Source: an uncultured Gemmatimonadota bacterium (GTDB taxonomy: Bacteria; Gemmatimonadota; Gemmatimonadetes; Gemmatimonadales; GWC2-71-9). From it: a DNA stretch of 11,162 bases. The stretch lies in assembly GCA_946887295.1 (NCBI GenBank), contig CAMPKP010000123.1:1-11162 (forward strand), in the 5' to 3' direction. Shown in pieces: positions 1 through 6,258 of the stretch (its first letter is position 1; every line of letters starts with the position of its first letter). Made by a program: the position numbers and the translations under genes. The notes under the pieces are model-generated. The model had not been told where the DNA came from. It ran no database searches and was given only the letters and a program-made list of their open reading frames with translations.

Positions 1-1
1 G

Positions 2-640
2 TGGGGGGAGGGGCCGGCCGTGGTGCTGGTGCACGGGTGGGGCAGCCGGGCGAGCAGGCTCAGCGGCCTGGCCGCCGCGCTGGTCGAGGGCGGTTTCCGG
101 GTGGTGGCCTTCGACGCGCCGGCGCACGGCGCGTCCACCGGCCGGTTCGCGTCGCTGCCGGAGTTCGCCCGGGCCCTCGGCGACGTGGCCGAGGCGGCCG
201 GGCCGATCCACGGCCTGGTGGGGCATTCGCTCGGCGGCGCGGCGGTGGCGATGGCGATGCGCCACGGCGTGCAGGCCCGGCGCGCGGTGCTGATCGCGCC
301 GCCGGCCGACGTGCGGATCTTCTCCGATCTCTTCGCCCGCTCCCTCGCGATCTCGCCCACCGTGCAGCGAACGATGCACCGCAACCTGGAGCGCCGCCTC
401 CGCATCGTCTGGGACGAGCTGCACATCCCCACGGTCGTCAGGGAGCTGCCGGCCGCGGCACTGGTCATTCACGACCGGAACGACGCCGACGTCCCCTTCG
501 CGCATGGCGAGGAGATCGTGGGCGCATGGGCCGGCTCGCGGCTCGAGAGCACCAGCGGACTGGGCCACCGCGCCCTGCTGCGCGACCCCGCGGTGATACG
601 CTGGTCGGTGGAGTTCCTGCGAGAAGGAAGCGCCGGGTGA
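2..640 (+). CDS. Alpha/beta hydrolase, 5'-truncated by the window edge
   Basis: The reading frame is open from the first bases of the window, so the true start lies upstream. Residues preceding the GTG at base 20 (WGEGPA) already belong to the fold, so that GTG is not the start. Numbering from it, the oxyanion-loop motif HGWG is at residues 5-8, the nucleophile elbow GHSLGG has Ser70, an acid lies in HDRNDADVP (Asp155 or Asp157), and the catalytic His is probably His183 in GLGH. This is a complete Ser-Asp-His set for an alpha/beta hydrolase. No signal peptide can be judged because the N-terminus is missing. The substrate cannot be told from sequence; esterase, lipase-like or lysophospholipase-like activity are all possible. 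The stop overlaps the next gene's GTG start, so the two are probably translationally coupled. The family call is firm and the specific function unknown. Confidence 0.9.
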   Translation, partial: WGEGPAVVLVHGWGSRASRLSGLAAALVEGGFRVVAFDAPAHGASTGRFASLPEFARALGDVAEAAGPIHGLVGHSLGGAAVAMAMRHGVQARRAVLIAPPADVRIFSDLFARSLAISPTVQRTMHRNLERRLRIVWDELHIPTVVRELPAAALVIHDRNDADVPFAHGEEIVGAWAGSRLESTSGLGHRALLRDPAVIRWSVEFLREGSAG

Positions 641-897
641 TCGTGATGGATCGGGAGAACCTGTACGCGCCGGGATGGTCCCACGTGCTCTCCACCACCA
701 ACGACCTCGACGAGCTGGAGGCGTTCCGCAGGCGGGTCGGGGCCCCGCCCGAGGCCCTCCACCTGAGCAACGGCCGGTGGCCTCACCTCGACCTGAAGCT
801 CGATCCCCGCGAACGGGCGCTCGCGGCGCCGGACGTGCGGGTATTCGAGCGGACACCGGACATGATCCGGTTCCTGCGAGCGCAAGGGCAAGGGTGA
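637..897 (+). CDS. Small DUF4031-like protein, 86 aa
   Basis: This is a short soluble protein with no membrane segment or signal peptide. The order of features (GWSHVLSTT near residues 13-21, then DELEAFRRRVGAP, then a HLDLKLDPRERALA segment at 50-63) follows the pattern I recall for DUF4031: an aromatic/His start, an 'EL-AF-R-LG' helix, and an 'HYD-T-KR-A' motif. The function of that family is not established. I chose GTG at 637 because a purine-rich GAAGGAAG lies 6 bases upstream and the start overlaps the hydrolase stop as GTGA. GTG 643 and ATG 646 are alternatives that would give 84 or 83 residues. The gene is probably co-transcribed with the hydrolase. The DUF assignment is a pattern match made by eye and not a profile hit. 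Confidence 0.7.
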   Translation: MIVMDRENLYAPGWSHVLSTTNDLDELEAFRRRVGAPPEALHLSNGRWPHLDLKLDPRERALAAPDVRVFERTPDMIRFLRAQGQG

Positions 898-926
898 CGG
901 CGGACAGGGACCGCAGGGTGCGCTGA

Positions 927-952
927 GGGTGGAGGGTGACGGGGTGGAGGGT
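927..952 (+). repeat. 11-bp direct repeat forming a four-tract G-quadruplex motif
   Basis: The 11-mer GGGTGGAGGGT occurs at 927-937 and again at 942-952, a 15-base period. Together the copies give four G-tracts (927-929, 934-936, 941-944, 949-951) separated by 4-base loops, which satisfies the standard G3+N1-7 rule on the coding strand. The second copy ends within the candidate -35 box of the response regulator promoter. In a GC-rich genome such tracts can arise by chance. The exact duplication is directly visible; any regulatory role is inference. Confidence 0.5.
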
Positions 953-980
953 TGCCGACAAGGCGGTTTCCTGCGATTAT
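952..980 (+). promoter_or_regulatory. Candidate sigma70-type promoter for the response regulator
   Basis: TTGCCG (952-957) and GATTAT (975-980) are separated by 17 bases, and each matches 4 of 6 consensus positions. They lie about 70 bases before the gene start, in one of the few less GC-rich patches of the intergenic region 898-1048. Without transcript data this is a plausible candidate only. Confidence 0.35.
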
Positions 981-1048
981 GGCGGTCCGGCCGCAAGCGC
1001 ACCCCCTGGCGCCGACCCGTACCGACCATTCCCGCGTAGAGGATCAAG

Positions 1049-1519
1049 TTGCCCACCAAGTCCCCTGTCGCGCTGCAGAGCTGGCTCACGCGACCGCCCG
1101 GCGCACGGCTATCGGCAGGACACGACCGGACCGGACTCGCGGCGGGGACCCATTCGGTATTGGTGGTGGACGACGATCTGGGGGTGCGGCGGCTCACCGC
1201 CAGGATTCTGCGGGCGGCGGGCTACCACGTGCTCGAGGCCGCCTCGGGAGCGGAGGCGCTCCGCCTGCTGTCGGGCGAGCCCGGCATCCGGCTGGTGGTG
1301 ACCGACATCGTGATGCCGGAGATGCACGGTCTCGACCTCGCCGACCGTGCGCTCGCCAGAACGCCCGACCTCCGGGTCGTCCTGATGACCGGGCACGCGC
1401 CCCAGCTCACCGCCCTGCTCGACGTCCGGGAATCGCCGCTGCCGGTGCTGCTCAAGCCGTTCTCCGCGGAGCAGCTCGTCGGCAAGGTGCGGGCTGTCCT
1501 GTCCGACGGCGGCCACTGA
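1049..1519 (+). CDS. Single-domain response regulator (CheY-like receiver)
   Basis: A stand-alone phosphoacceptor domain with no DNA-binding or enzymatic output domain. Residues 36-156 form the receiver: acidic cluster DDD at 41-43, phosphoacceptor Asp86 in VVTDIVMPEMHG, conserved Thr114 in LMTGHA, and Lys136 in LLKPF, so every residue needed for phosphorylation is present. Residues 1-35 are a low-complexity, probably disordered N-terminal extension. The start is TTG at 1049 with AGAGGA 5 bases upstream. No ATG or GTG closer to the receiver has a better site, but a shorter protein is possible. The KPF-containing form resembles receivers found with hybrid kinases. No histidine kinase is encoded in the window, so the partner must lie elsewhere. 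The gene runs convergently into the arginase gene with only 14 bases between stop codons. Confidence 0.88.
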   Translation: MPTKSPVALQSWLTRPPGARLSAGHDRTGLAAGTHSVLVVDDDLGVRRLTARILRAAGYHVLEAASGAEALRLLSGEPGIRLVVTDIVMPEMHGLDLADRALARTPDLRVVLMTGHAPQLTALLDVRESPLPVLLKPFSAEQLVGKVRAVLSDGGH

Positions 1520-1537
1520 GCCCGGGCTGCCGCTCAG
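1516..1537. terminator. Possible bidirectional hairpin between convergent genes
   Basis: CTGAGC (1516-1521) and GCTCAG (1532-1537) form a 6-bp inverted repeat with a 10-base GC-rich loop. Its arms contain the stop codons of the response regulator (+) and arginase (-). There is no T-run on either side, so a classical intrinsic terminator is not supported. A weak or factor-assisted stop for both operons is the most that can be said. Confidence 0.3.
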
Positions 1538-2439
1538 AGAATCCGCTTCCCGAAAGCCGACTGCACCAGCTCGACCGCGAACGCCGCCGAGGCGTTCCGG
1601 TCGTCCAGGATCGGATTGGCCTCGACCACCTCGAGCGAGGTCATCACGCCGGAGGCGGAGAGCATCTCCATCAGGAAATGGGCCTCACGGTAGTCGAGCC
1701 CTCCCTTGACCGGCGTCCCCACTCCCGGCGCCACCGTGGGATCCACCGCATCGAGATCGAAGCTCACGTGCACCCGGTCGGTTCCGTCGCCGACCCTCGC
1801 GAGCGCCATCTTCATCACCTCGTCGATCCCGATTCGGTCCACCTCCGACATGGTGTGGACCTCGATGCCGTAGCGCTTGAGCCGGAGCTTCTCTCCCTCG
1901 TCGAGGCTCCGGATCGCCACCATGGCCACGTTTCGGGGGTCCACCTTGGGGACGGCTCCGCCGATCGAGATCAGCTCGTCGGGGCCTTCACCCAGCAGCG
2001 CGGCCACCGGCATGCCGTGGATGTTTCCCGAGGGCGACGTCTCGGGGGTGTTGATGTCGCCGTGCGCGTCCACCCAGAGAAGTCCGACCTTCTTCCCTTC
2101 CCGGCTCGCCGCGCCCGCGATGGCCGAGACCGTTCCCACCGAGATCGAGTGATCCCCGCCGAGCACCAGGGGAAAGTGATCCTTGGCGACGATCCGCTCG
2201 ACCTTGGCGCACACCAGGCGGGACGCGCGGGCGATCTCGGCGAGGTAGCGGGCGTTAACGTCGCCCACCTTCAGCGCCTCCATGTTCCTGATGCCCACGT
2301 CGCCCTCGTCCACCACCTTGTGGCCCAGCTCGGTCAGGCGCTCGGCCAGCCCGGCGATCCGGATGGCCGACGGGCCCATGTCCACACCGCGCCGGCCGGA
2401 GCCGAGATCCATCGGGACCCCGAGGATGTGGATGATCAT
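1534..2439 (-). CDS. rocF: Arginase
   Basis: Hydrolyses L-arginine to L-ornithine and urea in the cytoplasm using a binuclear manganese centre. At 301 residues it matches bacterial arginases. All metal ligands are present and nearly co-numbered with known bacterial arginases: His97 in GGDHSISVG, Asp124, His126 and Asp128 in VDAHGDIN, and Asp228 and Asp230 in SFDLDAVDP. The substrate loop (TPETSPSGNIHGMP, 131-144) and the EVVEANPILD motif near the C-terminus are also intact. The N-terminal segment GVPMDLGSGRRGVDMGP is typical of arginase and argues against agmatinase. The ATG overlaps the eutC stop by four bases (ATGA, 2436-2439), so the gene is translationally coupled as the last member of the leftward operon. 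No urease, ornithine aminotransferase or arginine transporter lies in the window to complete the pathway. Confidence 0.96.
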   Translation of the reverse strand: MIIHILGVPMDLGSGRRGVDMGPSAIRIAGLAERLTELGHKVVDEGDVGIRNMEALKVGDVNARYLAEIARASRLVCAKVERIVAKDHFPLVLGGDHSISVGTVSAIAGAASREGKKVGLLWVDAHGDINTPETSPSGNIHGMPVAALLGEGPDELISIGGAVPKVDPRNVAMVAIRSLDEGEKLRLKRYGIEVHTMSEVDRIGIDEVMKMALARVGDGTDRVHVSFDLDAVDPTVAPGVGTPVKGGLDYREAHFLMEMLSASGVMTSLEVVEANPILDDRNASAAFAVELVQSAFGKRIL

Positions 2440-3194
2440 CGGCCGAGGGCGCCCTGGTCCGCCTTGAGCGCGACCCCGGACAGGCGCCGGCGCCGTGCCT
2501 CGGTCATGAGGTGCACCAGTGTCGCCGCGGCGAGGTCATAGGCCAACCCTTCGGGTCTGATGTTGGAGATGCAGTTGCGCTCGGCATCGGTGCGGCCGAC
2601 CTTCGGCTGCCAGGTAAGGTACGCGCCGAGACTGTCGGGCGCGCTCAGGCCCGGCCGTTCCCCGAGCAGGACGACCGCGAGGCCGGCGCCGAGCCGCGCG
2701 CCGATCTCGTCGGCGAGCGCCACCCGGCCCTGCTCCGCGACGATGACCGGCGCGATACGCCACCCCGCGGCCCGGAGCAGCGCGGCGGCCGCGGCGAGCA
2801 CCGGAGCGGCATGGCGCTGTGCGGCTGCCGCCGCGAGCCCGTCGGCGACCACGAACACCGCGTCAGGCGCGCCGCGCAGAGCGGAGAGCCGCTCGCCCGA
2901 CTCGCCGTCGAGCCGCCGACCGAGGTCGGGACGCTTGAGGTACACCTCACGGCTCACCGCCGCGCTCCGTACCGCCACCGACTCGAGCCCGGCTGCCTCC
3001 AGGTCCCGCCGCAGCGCCGGCACGTCGAGCGCGACGTGCACCGCATCACGGGCGCGGGCGTGCGCCAGCTGGAAGTCGAGGTGGGCGGCTGTCGGGAGGC
3101 TCACGCCGGCGCGGCCCAGCGCGATCCGCGCTGGGGTGAGGGTACGGAGATGGTGCCAGGGATCTCCGCCCGGCCCGGTGAGGGCGTCGCTCAT
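2436..3194 (-). CDS. eutC: Ethanolamine ammonia-lyase small subunit (EutC)
   Basis: The light chain of the adenosylcobalamin-dependent enzyme that converts ethanolamine to acetaldehyde and ammonia; EutC works with EutB. The 252 residues contain the family landmarks: TPARIALGRAG then LDFQLAHARARDAVH (20-53), VVADGLAAAAAQRHA (114-128), and the signature GERPGLSAPDSLGAYL (177-192) followed by GRTDAERNCISNIRPEG (199-215). It is shorter than the roughly 295-residue enterobacterial EutC, lacking its long N-terminal extension, as many homologues do. The frame stays open upstream, but ATG at 3194 is the correct start because the conserved sequence begins just after it and it overlaps the stop of the preceding gene as ATGA (3191-3194). 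No eutB, reactivase (eutA) or microcompartment gene is in the window, which is unusual. Arginase overlaps its 3' end. Confidence 0.95.
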   Translation of the reverse strand: MSDALTGPGGDPWHHLRTLTPARIALGRAGVSLPTAAHLDFQLAHARARDAVHVALDVPALRRDLEAAGLESVAVRSAAVSREVYLKRPDLGRRLDGESGERLSALRGAPDAVFVVADGLAAAAAQRHAAPVLAAAAALLRAAGWRIAPVIVAEQGRVALADEIGARLGAGLAVVLLGERPGLSAPDSLGAYLTWQPKVGRTDAERNCISNIRPEGLAYDLAAATLVHLMTEARRRRLSGVALKADQGALGR

Positions 3195-3529
3195 CCCCTG
3201 CGCTTGCCGGAAGGCCGCCACCGTAGCCGCTCGAGGGCGATCCGGCCCGCGGCATCGAAGCGAATGCCTTCCCGCTCGAGCCGCTGGCGCTGCGAGATCT
3301 CGGCGCCGGAATCGCGTCGCAGGCTCAGCGCGCCCCGCGCGTTCAGCACCCTGTGCCAGGGGACGGCGCTGCCTTCCGGCAGCGCGTGGAGGGCGTAGCC
3401 GACCTGGCGCGCGTGGCCGGGAATGCCGGCCAGCTCGGCGATCTGGCCGTAGGTGGCCACCCGGCCTCTGGGGATCCGGCGCACGACCTGGTATATCCTG
3501 GCGTAGGTTCCGGCTCCGGCCGGCGGCAT
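3191..3529 (-). CDS. atl: Alkyltransferase-like protein (ATL), MGMT family without the reactive Cys
   Basis: Resembles the DNA-binding domain of O6-methylguanine-DNA methyltransferase. The acceptor motif PCHRV reads PWHRVLN here, with Trp58 replacing the alkyl-accepting cysteine, exactly as in E. coli eAtl (YbaZ). Such proteins bind O6-alkylguanine, flip the base and recruit nucleotide excision repair instead of removing the alkyl group. Other family features are present: PRGRVATYGQIAELAG (20-35) forming the helix-turn-helix region with Tyr27, the ARQVG segment with the base-displacing Arg41, and LQR-like C-terminal 'IALERLRW'. At 112 residues it is the usual ATL size. It starts 6 bases after the YihY stop, and GGAGGG inside that gene's end (13 bases upstream of the ATG) may serve as its ribosome site. 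Its stop overlaps the eutC start. Confidence 0.93.
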   Translation of the reverse strand: MPPAGAGTYARIYQVVRRIPRGRVATYGQIAELAGIPGHARQVGYALHALPEGSAVPWHRVLNARGALSLRRDSGAEISQRQRLEREGIRFDAAGRIALERLRWRPSGKRRG

Positions 3530-3535
3530 GGGCTG

Positions 3536-4468
3536 CTAGTATCCCTCCGCCGGCTGGTCCATCCGCCGCGTCTCCCGCACCACCCGCACGGCGCCCTTCT
3601 CCGGCACGATCCCCCGGCCCCGGCTCTCGGCCCAGGCCTGGGTGAACTCCGCCCCCAGCAGCACGATCATGGAGGAGTAGTAGATCCACACCAGCATCAC
3701 GGCGAGGGCACCGGCCGCGCCGAACGCCTCGCCCGGGTTGCTGTGCCCCAGATAGAGACCCAGCACGAACTTGCCCGCCACGAAGAGCAGCGCCGTCACC
3801 ACCGCGCCGACCCTCACGTCGCTCCAGGAGATCTCGGCATCGGGCAGGACCTTGAAGATCGCCGCGAAGAGCAGCGCGATCACGGCGAGGGAGCCGACGA
3901 AGTTGATCGCCTCGAGCACCGGCGCCGACAGGCCGGCCGGCAGGAAGCGGCCCAGCTGGTCGCCGAACGCCGACAGGACCGCGCTCACCACCAGCGACAC
4001 CAGGAGGATGAAGGCGAGGCCGAACACCATGCCGATCCCGAACACGCGCTTGAGGAGCATGCTCTTGATGCCGCCCTTCTCGGGGTCGGGCGCCACGCCC
4101 CACGCCTTGTTCAGCGCGGCCTGGAGCTGGCCGAACACTCCGGTTGCGCCGAGCAGGAGCGCGACCACGCTCAGCAGGGTCGGGACGAGCCCCCCGGCCC
4201 CGGGGCGGTCCGCGTTCGCGAGGATGGAATGAACCTGCTGCGCACCCGCGGCCCCCATGGCGCTCCGCATCTGCGCCTCCAGGCTGCCCTGGATGTCCTG
4301 TGGGTCGAGCACCGCGCCGAGCAGCGTGAGGAGCAGGACCAGCAGGGGTGGGAGGGAAAAGACCGTGTAGTAGGACAGGGCGGCCGCCATGGTGGGACAG
4401 TCGTCCTCGGTGAAGCTCTTGACGCTAGCCTTCAGGAGCTGAAACACGCTCCGTGACTCCGTTGCCAT
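3536..4468 (-). CDS. YihY/BrkB-family inner-membrane protein
   Basis: A polytopic membrane protein of the YihY/virulence factor BrkB family (older annotation: ribonuclease BN, which is not supported). At 310 residues it has the family size. About six hydrophobic segments are visible, near residues 28-54, 92-112, 140-165, 185-210, 218-240 and 250-275. The family signature MAAALSYYTVFSLPPLL (27-43) begins the first segment, and WIYYSSMIVLLGAEFTQ ends the last, with a charged cytoplasmic tail following. The molecular function of the family is unsettled. The start ATG has a strong AGGAGAAGG site a few bases upstream, and the gap to the upstream dynamin gene is only 22 bases. A role in the cell envelope is suggested by the four membrane-associated genes preceding it. 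Confidence 0.93.
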   Translation of the reverse strand: MATESRSVFQLLKASVKSFTEDDCPTMAAALSYYTVFSLPPLLVLLLTLLGAVLDPQDIQGSLEAQMRSAMGAAGAQQVHSILANADRPGAGGLVPTLLSVVALLLGATGVFGQLQAALNKAWGVAPDPEKGGIKSMLLKRVFGIGMVFGLAFILLVSLVVSAVLSAFGDQLGRFLPAGLSAPVLEAINFVGSLAVIALLFAAIFKVLPDAEISWSDVRVGAVVTALLFVAGKFVLGLYLGHSNPGEAFGAAGALAVMLVWIYYSSMIVLLGAEFTQAWAESRGRGIVPEKGAVRVVRETRRMDQPAEGY

Positions 4469-4490
4469 CGCCTTCTCCTGCCGTTTCCGC

Positions 4491-6251
4491 TCAGCGGCGC
4501 TCGATCTCGCCGCGGAGCCTGAGCAGCGCGTCCTCGGTGGCGACCAGCTCGCCGCGCGCCTGATTGATCCGCTCTTGCTGGCTGTGTACGAACCTCCGGT
4601 AAGGTGCGATGGCCTCGTTGACGCGGTCGGTGGACTGCGTCACCTCGTGGTGCACCTGGCGGGTCAGTCCCTCCTTCAGACGGGACCTGAGCTGCTCCAC
4701 CCGCTTGCGGAACTCCCGCTGGGCCTGCCGGCGCTTCCGGGGGATGACGTAGAAGCCCCCGACGGCCAGGGCCGTCGCGAGCAGGATCCCGGTGAGGTCC
4801 GCCGCGGCGCCGGTCACGACGGTGGCGACCAGCGTCCCGAGCCCGATGGCTCCGGCCTCGGCGAGCGCCGTCGTGGCGAAGGCGCCCTGCACTTCGTCGG
4901 CGATCGCCCGCGACTCGCGCTCCCGGTCGTAGCCGCCGATCACCTCGCGCGAGACCCGTCCCACCGAGTCCAGCAGCGCCTGCCGGTTGTAGGTGAACGT
5001 GGTGGGCACCTCGCCCAGCATGCCCTCCTGGTGGAGCGAGAGCCGGCGGCGGTCCACGAACTGGCTCACGTCCTGCCACACCTTGAGGTTCCGCTCGACG
5101 ATCCAGTCGATCAACCGGCCCACCTCGGCCTCGAGCTGCTGCGGGGTGTCGGCCACCACCTCGCGCTCGAACGCCCGCTTGATGCCCTCGCTGTCGAGCA
5201 GCGAGCGGATCCGGCCCAGCCGCACGGTCTCCTCGAAGAACCGCTGCCCGCGGCTCTCCATCTCGCTCAGCAGCACCTCCAGCCGCGACAGCCTCGGCTC
5301 GAAGTCGCGCAGCATCTCGCTGTGGAACAGCGCGAGCTGCGCGTCGATGCTCTGGAGCGCCTCGATGTCCAGCGACAGCAGCTTGAGTCGCTCGAACGCC
5401 GCCTCCTTGTACCGGGCCGCCAGCCGCAGCCCGACGTTGAGCGGGTTCAGCAGCTTGAGCCGGATGCGCTCCTCCTGGTCGAGAGTGCGAAGCAGGTATT
5501 CCTCGATCGCGTCGAAGCCGCTCCGCTCCCACAGCTCGGCCGCCTCCTGGCTCCGCGCCTGGGCGGCGAGTCGGGCGGAGACCGCGAAGACCTGGGGCGT
5601 CTCGCCCAGCAGCGCGGCCGCGTTCTCCCGCACGTAAGCGATCACCTCTTCCCGCTCGGCCGGCCCGGCGAGGATGTCGATCTTGTTCACGATGAAGACG
5701 ATCTTCTTGCCCCACTCCCTGATCCGCTCCAGGAACTCGCGCTCGCTCTCGCTGAACGGCCGGTCGGCGCTGGTGACGAACAGCACCAGGTCGGCGCGGG
5801 GCACGAAGTCGCTGGTCAGCTCCTCGTGGCGGCGGATGACCGCATTGGTGCCGGGAGTATCCACCACGTTCAGCTCGCGAAGCAGATCGGCGGGATGGGT
5901 GCGCTCCAGCAGATAGGCCTCGAGGGGGCGCTCGGTGATCTCGGGGCCGTGTCGCAGGAGGTTGATGCGGTCGGTGGTGGGCGTGACGCCCTCGGGGAGG
6001 ACCCGCTCTCCCAGCAGGGCGTTGATGAAGCTGGACTTCCCGGAATTGAACTCGCCGGCGATCACCAGCAGGAAGAGCCCGGCGAGCTGTTCGGTGGCCT
6101 CCTTGAAGCGCTGGAGGTCGCCGGCCTGCACGTCGGGGCCGAACGCCTCCAGGGCGCGGGCGAGGCGCCCCAGCAGCTCCTGTTCCCGGGCCCGCAGGTC
6201 CTGCTCGCGGTCCGAGAGGAACGATCGCCGCCGGAGCAGCCTCCCGATCAC
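4491..6251 (-). CDS. Bacterial dynamin-like GTPase
   Basis: A large GTPase of the dynamin superfamily, 586 residues, presumably acting on the cytoplasmic membrane. GTPase motifs are complete: P-loop GEFNSGKSS (66-74, Lys72), switch I Thr92/Thr93 in TPTTDR, DTPG (131-134) and NKID (189-192). A long helical region (about 270-460) matches the neck/trunk, a hydrophobic hairpin at 466-503 matches the paddle that inserts into membrane, and it is followed by basic PRKRR and a C-terminal coiled coil (509-586). This order is that of cyanobacterial BDLP and related proteins. The start is GTG at 6251, 7 bases after the upstream stop, with no strong Shine-Dalgarno sequence, so translational coupling is likely. 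Only one dynamin is present here, whereas many bacterial dynamins occur as adjacent pairs. Membrane repair or remodelling is inferred from family and context. Confidence 0.93.
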   Translation of the reverse strand: MIGRLLRRRSFLSDREQDLRAREQELLGRLARALEAFGPDVQAGDLQRFKEATEQLAGLFLLVIAGEFNSGKSSFINALLGERVLPEGVTPTTDRINLLRHGPEITERPLEAYLLERTHPADLLRELNVVDTPGTNAVIRRHEELTSDFVPRADLVLFVTSADRPFSESEREFLERIREWGKKIVFIVNKIDILAGPAEREEVIAYVRENAAALLGETPQVFAVSARLAAQARSQEAAELWERSGFDAIEEYLLRTLDQEERIRLKLLNPLNVGLRLAARYKEAAFERLKLLSLDIEALQSIDAQLALFHSEMLRDFEPRLSRLEVLLSEMESRGQRFFEETVRLGRIRSLLDSEGIKRAFEREVVADTPQQLEAEVGRLIDWIVERNLKVWQDVSQFVDRRRLSLHQEGMLGEVPTTFTYNRQALLDSVGRVSREVIGGYDRERESRAIADEVQGAFATTALAEAGAIGLGTLVATVVTGAAADLTGILLATALAVGGFYVIPRKRRQAQREFRKRVEQLRSRLKEGLTRQVHHEVTQSTDRVNEAIAPYRRFVHSQQERINQARGELVATEDALLRLRGEIERR

Positions 6252-6258
6252 GGGTAGA

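Noticed and set aside
1..636. Frame 1 open reading frame running into the small gene from base 1
   Set aside because: Up to 636 it is an Arg/Gly/Ala-rich shadow of the hydrolase frame; only the part from the GTG at 637 has protein-like sequence.
952..2541. 529-codon open frame on the + strand across the response regulator and arginase
   Set aside because: It crosses two clearly real genes in other frames and its composition is Arg/His/Asp-rich without any recognisable motif.
3195..4103. Long 5' extension of the eutC frame into atl and yihY
   Set aside because: The extension overlaps two conserved genes, is low complexity, and EutC-like sequence begins only after the ATG at 3194, which has a coupled ATGA overlap.
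4575..6257. 560-codon open frame on the + strand opposite the dynamin gene
   Set aside because: It mirrors the dynamin gene along its whole length, its product is Leu/Gln/His/Arg-rich with no domain, and the opposite strand encodes a complete GTPase. GC-rich genes commonly leave such antisense frames open.
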